Positions 58,260-64,000 of a stretch of DNA of 64,000 nt are shown piece after piece. Source of the DNA: Oxalobacteraceae bacterium AB_14 (GTDB taxonomy: Bacteria > Pseudomonadota > Gammaproteobacteria > Burkholderiales > Burkholderiaceae_D); the NCBI GenBank assembly GCA_000381565.1, contig KB906725.1:1877731-1941730 (forward strand). The letters are read 5' to 3'. Below the pieces are notes generated by a model that was not told where the DNA came from, ran no database searches, and saw nothing but the letters and a program-made list of their open reading frames with translations. Within the stretch, counting starts at the first letter, position 1; every line of letters begins with the position of its first letter. Made by a program: the position numbers and the translations under genes.

Positions 58260-59840
58260 TTAGAACTGGTTCATGGTGTTGTCTTTACCAGCGGCCTTCA
58301 GGGCTGCTTCGCCGCTGAAGTAATCTTTGTGATCGTCGCCGATGTCCGAGCCGGACATGTTCTGGTGCTTGACGCAAGCGATGCCTTGACGGATCTCTTT
58401 GCGCTGTACGCCAGCCACGTAGCCCAGCATGCCCTGGTCGCCGAAGTATTCCTTGGCCAGGTTGTCGGTCGACAGCGCGGCGGTGTGGTAGGTCGGCAGC
58501 GTGATCAGGTGATGGAAGATGCCGGCTTCGCGGGCTGCATCAGCCTGGAAGGTGCGGATCTTTTCATCGGCGGTGATCGCCAGTTCGGTCGTGTCGTATT
58601 CCACGCTCATCAGCTGGGCGCGCTCGTATGCCGACACATCCTTGCCTGCCGCCTTCATCGCGTCGTACACCTGCTGGCGGAAGTTCAGCGTCCAGTTGAA
58701 CGATGGGCTGTTGTTGTACACCAGCTTGGCGTTCGGGATGACCTTGCGGATTTCGCTGACCATGCCGCCGATCTGGGCGATATGCGGTTTTTCGGTTTCG
58801 ATCCACAGCAGGTCGGCGCCGTTTTGCAGCGAGGTGATGCTGTCGAGTACGCAGCGTGCTTCGCCGGTGTCGGCGCGGAACTGGAACAGGTTGCTTGGCA
58901 GGCGCTTAGGACGCAGCAGCTTGCCTTCGCGCTTGATGATGACGTCGCCGTTGCCCAGCGCGTCGGCCGACACTTCTTCGCAGTCGAGGAAGGAGTTGTA
59001 TTGGTCGCCCAGGTCGCCTGGCGTGTTGGTCACGGCGATCTGCTTGGTCAGGCCTGCGCCCAGCGAGTCGGTACGGGCGACGATGATGCCGTCGTCCACG
59101 CCCAGTTCCAGGAAGGCGTAGCGGATCGCGCGGATCTTGGCCAGGAAGTCTTCGTGCGGCACGGTGACCTTGCCGTCCTGGTGACCGCATTGCTTCTCGT
59201 CCGATACCTGGTTCTCAACCTGGATGCAGCAGGCGCCGGCTTCGATGAATTGCTTGGCCAGCAGGTAGGTCGCTTCGGCGTTGCCGAAGCCGGCGTCGAT
59301 GTCGGCGATGATGGGCACGACGTGGGTGACGTGGTTGTCGATCTGCGCCTGGATGGCTGCCTTGGCAGGGCCTTCGGCGGCGTCCAGCTGGCGGAACAGG
59401 CCGCCCAGTTCGCGGGCGTCGGCCTGGCGCAGGAAGGTGTACAGCTCTTTGATCAGCGCCGAGACGGCGGTTTTTTCATGCATCGACTGGTCAGGCAGCG
59501 GGCCGAACTCGGAGCGCAGCGCGGCAACCATCCAGCCCGACAGGTAGAGGTAGCGGCGGTCGGTGCTGTTGAAGTGCTTCTTGATCGAGATCATCTTCTG
59601 CTGACCGATGAAACCGTGCCAGCAACCCAGCGACTGGGTGTACTTGGACGGGTCCGCATCGTAGGCGGCCATGTCGGCGCGCATGATCTTGGCGGTGTAC
59701 TTGGCGATGTCCAGGCCGGTCTTGAATTTGTTCTGCGCGCGCATGCGGGCGGCCGACTCGGGATTGATGGCGTTCCAGGCGCTGCCTTGTTGCTCTTTCA
59801 AACCAGCAACTGCCTTGATGTCGTCTTGATATTGGGACAT
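58260..59840 (-). CDS. aceA: isocitrate lyase, long form
   Basis: 526 residues, the longer class found in pseudomonads rather than the 430-residue enterobacterial form. It splits isocitrate to glyoxylate and succinate in the glyoxylate shunt. The catalytic cysteine loop is DEKQCGHQDGK (about 210), and QLMSVEYDTTELAIT, TYHTAALSTDNLAKEYFG and IETEKPHIAQIGGMV are family motifs. A GGAG ribosome site lies before the ATG at 59840. It complements acs at 27.6 kb for acetate growth. The upstream region has a perfect palindrome at 59955. Confidence 0.97.
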   Translation of the reverse strand: MSQYQDDIKAVAGLKEQQGSAWNAINPESAARMRAQNKFKTGLDIAKYTAKIMRADMAAYDADPSKYTQSLGCWHGFIGQQKMISIKKHFNSTDRRYLYLSGWMVAALRSEFGPLPDQSMHEKTAVSALIKELYTFLRQADARELGGLFRQLDAAEGPAKAAIQAQIDNHVTHVVPIIADIDAGFGNAEATYLLAKQFIEAGACCIQVENQVSDEKQCGHQDGKVTVPHEDFLAKIRAIRYAFLELGVDDGIIVARTDSLGAGLTKQIAVTNTPGDLGDQYNSFLDCEEVSADALGNGDVIIKREGKLLRPKRLPSNLFQFRADTGEARCVLDSITSLQNGADLLWIETEKPHIAQIGGMVSEIRKVIPNAKLVYNNSPSFNWTLNFRQQVYDAMKAAGKDVSAYERAQLMSVEYDTTELAITADEKIRTFQADAAREAGIFHHLITLPTYHTAALSTDNLAKEYFGDQGMLGYVAGVQRKEIRQGIACVKHQNMSGSDIGDDHKDYFSGEAALKAAGKDNTMNQF

Positions 59841-59954
59841 GTGTATCTCCTAAAAATAAAGCAAGTTTGAGAAAATCGTCGAGTGAGCCGCTGCGTCTTT
59901 GTTGAAGCAAACTGCATGACTAAATAGTAGGCCATTCTGGTGCACTGCATCAAG

Positions 59955-59968
59955 GTCTTATATAAGAC
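59955..59968. promoter_or_regulatory. perfect 14-bp palindrome upstream of aceA, candidate operator
   Basis: GTCTTATATAAGAC, 115 bases before the aceA start, in AT-rich promoter DNA. A GntR-type or similar dimeric regulator is the natural reader of such a site; which one is inference. Confidence 0.55.
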
Positions 59969-60022
59969 ATATAACTAAATTTAATTCCTTATTTTTCAAT
60001 GACTTGAGTATTGATTTTCGGG

Positions 60023-60115
60023 ATGTGAAACGAATTTTCAAAAGGTGAGCTAAAAGCGTCGTCAGGATTTCGACCGGAATTTTGCAATGTGAAACGATTT
60101 TTCAGCTATTGAGCT
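60023..60115. repeat. imperfect direct repeats upstream of the phospholipase gene
   Basis: ATGTGAAACGAATTTTCAAA at 60023 and ATGTGAAACGATTTTTCAGC at 60087, each continuing to a final GAGCT, so about 29 bases repeated 64 bases apart. The core TGAAA-x-x-x-x-TTTCA is itself a dyad. Possible double operator between aceA and the phospholipase gene. Confidence 0.5.
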
Positions 60116-60241
60116 GGCCGGGCTGTCGACGACGTGAGCAACATTGCGCGCCGGTTAATGAAGCTTTATCAGCTATGTGCAATCACGTTGTCATATTTGC
60201 TCGTTATCCTTACCGCTTCCTTGCACACGAGAGCCCAGCCG

Positions 60242-62941
60242 ATGACCATCAGCCGCCGCAAATTCCTCCGCTACGCCGCCGGCGCGGGAGCGACCGCCAC
60301 CTCCATGTTCCCCGACCTGATCCGCCAGGCGCTGGCGGTGCCCGCCAACAACGTCACCGGCACCCTGGCCGACGTCGAACATGTGGTCATCTTCATGCAG
60401 GAGAACCGTTCCTTCGACCATTACTTCGGCACCTTGCCGGGCGTGCGCGGCTTCGACGATCCGCGCGCCATCGACCTGCCGGACGGCCGCCCGGTCTGGT
60501 ACCAGCCGGACGGCACCGGCGGTTACGTGCTGCCCTTCCATTTCGACGCCAAGAACACCAGCGCGCTGTCGGTCGGCACCAACCATACCTGGAAGGGCTC
60601 GCAAGCCACCTGGCAGGGCTGGGATGCCTGGGTCAAGCAAAAGACGCCGCAGTCCATGGGCTATTTCGACCGCGGCGACCTGCCGTTCTACTACGCATTG
60701 GCCGACGCCTTCACCATCTGCGACGCCTATCACTGCTCGATCTTCGGCGCCACCGATCCCAACCGCATGTACTCGCTCACCGGCAGCAACCAGGGCTGGC
60801 TGGGCGCGATGGGCAGCCTGTACAACATCAGCGCCGCCGGCTACTACCATGGCGACCCGGCCGGGGACAACGTCAGCGCCAGCGTCACCGCCAGCGCGCC
60901 CAACTGGCGCACCTACGCCGAAGTGCTGGAGGCGAACCAGGTCAGCTGGAAGGTGTATCAGGAGTGGGACAACTACGGCGACAACTACCTGGCCTACTTC
61001 AAGAACTTCCGCGTCAACCCCGACGGCAGCCATCTGAGCCCCAACGCGCCCTTGTACCAGAAGGCGCGCACGCTGGCGCCCGGTTCCACCGCCGCCAACG
61101 CCAGCGGCACCACCGGCGACTGGCTGGTCAACGCCTTCGCCGACGACGTGCGCAACAACCGCCTGCCGCAGGTGTCGTGGATCTGCTCGCCGAACGATTA
61201 CACCGAACACGCGCCCAACTCGCCCAACGCCGGCGAGAACATCACGGCGCGCCTGCTGGCCGCGCTGGTGGCCAATCCGGACGTCTGGTCCAAGACCGTG
61301 TTCCTGCTGATGTACGACGAAAACGACGGCTTCTTCGACCACGTGCCGCCGGATATCGCGCCGCTCAACGACGGCATGGGCAAGACCACGCTGGCCGAGA
61401 TCGGCGCGCATGAAAACTACCAGGGTGTGCCGGTGGGCCTCGGACCGCGCGTGCCGATGCTGGTGATTTCGCCGTGGAGCAAGGGCGGCCGCGTGTGCTC
61501 GCAGCTGTTCGACCACACGTCCAAGATCCGCTTCCTGGAAGAGTGGCTGGTGGCGGGGCGCGGCAAGGCGCGCGCCAAGGTGCAGTGCGAGCTGATCTCG
61601 CCGTGGCGCCGCGCCGTGTGCGGCGACCTGACCTCGGCCTTCGATTTCAGCGCGCCCAACAGCAGCTGGCCGGCCAGCGTGCCGAAGACGGCGGCCTACC
61701 AGCGCGTCTCCGGCAAGCCGTATCCGACGCCGCCGGTGGTGCAATCGCTGCCGAGGCAGGAGCCCAGCACCAGCGCGCCCGGTCCGCGCATCGCCTGCGC
61801 GCTGCCGTATGAATTGTCGGTGCAGGGCCGCCTGGCAAGCGCCAGGCAGTTTGAGCTGAGCTTCGCCAACAGCGGCCAGGCCGGCGCGGCATTCATCGTG
61901 TACTCCAGCCTGCGCGGCGACGGCCCGTGGTACTACACGGTGGAAGCGGACAAGGAAATCGCCCACGAAATGTGGAACTGGACCGGCGCCGCTTACGACC
62001 TCAGCGCACACGGCGCCAATGGCTATCTGCGCCAGTTCAAGGGCGCGCTGGCGATCGCCGGCGGCGCGCGGCCGGAGCTGCAAACCCGCTACGAGCGCAG
62101 CAGCGGCGACATCAGCCTGGTGCTGTCCAACCTGGAAGGGACGCAGGCGTGCAGCTTCACCGTCACCGACAACGCCTACGGCGCGGCGGTGGCCAGCTAC
62201 AGCGTGGCCGCCGGCCAGACCCTGTCGGTGGCGTGCAGTCTGTCAGACAGTTTCGGCTGGTACGATTTCAGCGTCACCAGCAGCGCCGACCCGCAATGGC
62301 TGCGCCGCGCCGCCGGCCACGTGGAAACCGGACGCGCCAGCCACACCGATCCGATGATAGGCAGCAACCGCGTCAAGGTCTTTCTCAGCACCGGCACCCC
62401 CAACGTGACGCGCGGCGCCACCGCAGTGTTCGGCTACACGGCGCCGCCGGGCAAGATCGATGCGAAGAACTGGATAGGCCTGTACGCGGCCGGCACCTCG
62501 CCCGGCAAAGGCAATGCGGCGCAGTGGGCGTATGCGCCCAACTTCAGCGGCAGCGTGTCGCTCGACACCGGCACGCTGGCGGTGGGCGAGTACAACGCCT
62601 GGTATCTGTACCAGAATGCGTTTGTGGCGCTGGGCGGCCCGGTCGCGGTCAGCGTGAACCAGTTGACCGCCTCGGCCGCCAGCGTCAAGCCGGGCGTGGC
62701 GATCGTCTTCAACTATGCGCTGCCGGCGGCCAAGGTCAACAGCACCAACTGGATCGGCATCTGGAAGGCCGGCGTGGCGCCGGCCGGCGGTGGCTACATC
62801 GCCTGGCAATACGTGACCGCCGCCAGCGGCGGCGCCAGTTTCGATACCAGCAAGCTCGCCCCCGGCAACTACAGCGCGTGGTGCCTCTACAACGACGGCT
62901 ACGCCATTCTGGCTGGCCCCGCCAACTTCAGCGTCGCCTGA
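60242..62941 (+). CDS. Tat-exported phosphocholine-type phospholipase C
   Basis: 899 residues from ATG 60242, chosen because the twin-arginine signal SRRKFLRYAAGAGATAT starts there; a longer frame to GTG 60134 would bury it. The phosphoesterase domain covers about 40-500: HVVIFMQENRSFDHYFGTLP, FTICDAYHCSIFGATDPNR, LLMYDENDGFFDHVPP and RVPMLVISPWSKGG hold the metal and catalytic residues. Two DUF756-type phospholipase C modules follow at about 535-690. The C-terminus adds two repeats of about 95 residues, each with NWIGLYAAG or NWIGIWKAG. It hydrolyses phospholipid head groups outside the cell, for phosphate gain or as a virulence factor. Confidence 0.93.
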   Translation: MTISRRKFLRYAAGAGATATSMFPDLIRQALAVPANNVTGTLADVEHVVIFMQENRSFDHYFGTLPGVRGFDDPRAIDLPDGRPVWYQPDGTGGYVLPFHFDAKNTSALSVGTNHTWKGSQATWQGWDAWVKQKTPQSMGYFDRGDLPFYYALADAFTICDAYHCSIFGATDPNRMYSLTGSNQGWLGAMGSLYNISAAGYYHGDPAGDNVSASVTASAPNWRTYAEVLEANQVSWKVYQEWDNYGDNYLAYFKNFRVNPDGSHLSPNAPLYQKARTLAPGSTAANASGTTGDWLVNAFADDVRNNRLPQVSWICSPNDYTEHAPNSPNAGENITARLLAALVANPDVWSKTVFLLMYDENDGFFDHVPPDIAPLNDGMGKTTLAEIGAHENYQGVPVGLGPRVPMLVISPWSKGGRVCSQLFDHTSKIRFLEEWLVAGRGKARAKVQCELISPWRRAVCGDLTSAFDFSAPNSSWPASVPKTAAYQRVSGKPYPTPPVVQSLPRQEPSTSAPGPRIACALPYELSVQGRLASARQFELSFANSGQAGAAFIVYSSLRGDGPWYYTVEADKEIAHEMWNWTGAAYDLSAHGANGYLRQFKGALAIAGGARPELQTRYERSSGDISLVLSNLEGTQACSFTVTDNAYGAAVASYSVAAGQTLSVACSLSDSFGWYDFSVTSSADPQWLRRAAGHVETGRASHTDPMIGSNRVKVFLSTGTPNVTRGATAVFGYTAPPGKIDAKNWIGLYAAGTSPGKGNAAQWAYAPNFSGSVSLDTGTLAVGEYNAWYLYQNAFVALGGPVAVSVNQLTASAASVKPGVAIVFNYALPAAKVNSTNWIGIWKAGVAPAGGGYIAWQYVTAASGGASFDTSKLAPGNYSAWCLYNDGYAILAGPANFSVA

Positions 62942-63139
62942 ACGACGCCGACGCCCATCCGGAGTGTGGTGGAAACGCGCCACACCTCCGGCATCGATAG
63001 ATTGACCCCGCCTATTTGCAGGTAGACAATGTGTCTCCATGGCACGTAATCCTGTCGTCTATCCGTCCGCTAGCCGGCATCCGCCGGCGCAACGCATTCC
63101 AAGAGCAGCAACACATAACGTTCCTTTCAGGGAGAAATA

Positions 63140-64000
63140 ATGTTTGCAAATATGAAAGTGGCGACCCGTCTGGGTCTGGGTTTTGGCGCGGTTGTGATCT
63201 TGTTGTTGGTGTTGTCAGTGGTGAGTATCGTGCGCCTCGAGGCGCTGGATGACGGCGTTAAACGCATTACCGAAGACCGCTATCCGAAAGTGGTGCTGGC
63301 GAAGGATGTGGAGCACTACACGACGGACGATGGGCGGCAGCTGCGCAGCATGATGCTGGCCACCAGCGACGAGGAGCGTGACAAGTACCGCCGGGTGGTC
63401 GAAGCCAACCGGGTCAAGGTCGCCGAGGCGCTGGGCAAGATGGACAAGCTGATCACCTCGGACAGGGGGCGCCAGCTGTTCAAGGACATCAGCGGCAAGA
63501 GCGCGGCGCTGCAATTGAAGTATGATCAGCTGTATGCCTTTGCCAAGAGCGACCAGAAAAAAGCCATCGACTATCTGAAGAACGATTTTTCCGAAATTAA
63601 TAATTCCTACGCCAGCTCGCTGGAGGGGCTGGCCAAGTTCCAGGGCGAGTTGATGGAGCAGGAAGCCAACGCGGCCGACGAGACCTATCTGGCGACGCGC
63701 AAGCTCATCATCTCGCTCGCCATCGCGGCGGTGGTGATGGCGATTCTGATCGCCTGGTTGATCACGCGCGACCTGGTCCAGCGTCTGGGCGGCGAGCCTT
63801 ATTATGCGGCTGAGTTGATGGATCGCGTCGTCAAAGGCGACCTCAATTGCGAAGTGCGCCTCAAGCCCGACGACCGCAGCAGCATGTTGTACGCCGTCGG
63901 CGAAATGATGGTGAAGCTGCGCAGGGTGGTCGACGGCCAGCGCGCCCTGGTGGCCGCCGCCAACCGCGGCAATTTCGAGGTTCGCGTGGATCTGGCCGGC
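63140..64000 (+). CDS. methyl-accepting chemotaxis protein, N-terminal part (3' end outside window)
   Basis: 287 codons are visible, with GGGAGAA 4-5 bases before ATG 63140. The first helix LGLGFGAVVILLLVLSVVSI is at about residues 12-31. A four-helix-bundle sensor domain (4HB_MCP type: KRITEDRYPKVVLAKDVEHY, ATSDEERDKYRRVVEANRVK) extends to about 190. The second helix IISLAIAAVVMAILIAWLI is followed by a HAMP-like region (RLGGEPYYAAELMDRVVKGD). The signalling domain lies beyond the window. No known ligand. Confidence 0.9.
   Translation, partial: MFANMKVATRLGLGFGAVVILLLVLSVVSIVRLEALDDGVKRITEDRYPKVVLAKDVEHYTTDDGRQLRSMMLATSDEERDKYRRVVEANRVKVAEALGKMDKLITSDRGRQLFKDISGKSAALQLKYDQLYAFAKSDQKKAIDYLKNDFSEINNSYASSLEGLAKFQGELMEQEANAADETYLATRKLIISLAIAAVVMAILIAWLITRDLVQRLGGEPYYAAELMDRVVKGDLNCEVRLKPDDRSSMLYAVGEMMVKLRRVVDGQRALVAAANRGNFEVRVDLAG

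Noticed and set aside
60134..60241. Longer N-terminus for the phospholipase
   Set aside because: It would place 36 residues before the twin-arginine signal; the ATG at 60242 gives a normal Tat leader.

Overview
The window reads as chromosomal DNA of a GC-rich betaproteobacterium, most likely in the Oxalobacteraceae (Massilia / Duganella / Janthinobacterium type). The reasons are the dense GC-rich coding, the Burkholderiales-style type VI secretion (T6SS) genes, a long-form isocitrate lyase, and scattered palindromes of the CGTCATTCCCGCG...GGGAA type. The genus assignment is inference.

1-20.1 kb is most of a T6SS locus on the + strand: tssF (end only), tssG, tssH/clpV, vgrG, a MORN-type repeat protein, a DUF4280 PAAR-like protein, then an embedded transport cassette (small membrane protein, periplasmic binding protein, two divergent SDF-type symporters), then tssJ-like, tssK, tssL, tssM, a formyltransferase-fold gene and tssA. 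The baseplate, sheath-recycling, spike and membrane-complex genes are present. tssB, tssC, hcp and tssE would lie to the left.

20.1-29.6 kb is mostly ordinary backbone: small hypothetical genes, a PPOX-type flavoprotein, an MscS channel with a cyclic-nucleotide-binding domain, tRNA-His, murI, class I fumarase, a UPF0114 membrane protein and acetyl-CoA synthetase.

29.9-44.8 kb is a mosaic genomic island beside tRNA-Ser(GGA). A 13-bp piece of the tRNA 3' end recurs at 44832. The island carries two tandem P4-type integrases, a uridine-kinase pseudogene split by an intact IS256-family element (1352 bp, 8-bp target duplication), a RecQ-like helicase with a C-terminal phosphoribosyltransferase-like motif coupled to a DprA-like protein, an IS3-family remnant, an array of strong hairpins just upstream of a complete tyrosine recombinase, a decayed second copy of that recombinase's start, and a two-gene Hachiman anti-phage system (hamA-hamB). 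The defence genes are visibly AT-richer than the backbone, as expected for acquired DNA.

45-58 kb returns to GC-rich accessory chromosome: an HxlR regulator divergent from an SDR oxidoreductase, a scar made of a truncated NAD(P)-binding gene joined to a collapsed LytS/LytTR two-component pair, an MBL-fold hydrolase with a two-subunit molybdenum hydroxylase, the intact udk, a cupin with an AraC regulator, an unusual histidine-kinase-like protein, and MarR, CPBP protease and GNAT genes. 58.2-64 kb holds isocitrate lyase with an upstream palindrome, a Tat-exported phospholipase C with two C-terminal repeats, and the start of a methyl-accepting chemotaxis protein that runs off the window.

The most interesting parts are the uptake cassette inside the T6SS locus, the RecQ-PRTase/DprA pair, and the hairpin array with its recombinase. 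All homology statements come from reading the sequence and motif knowledge; no search was run.
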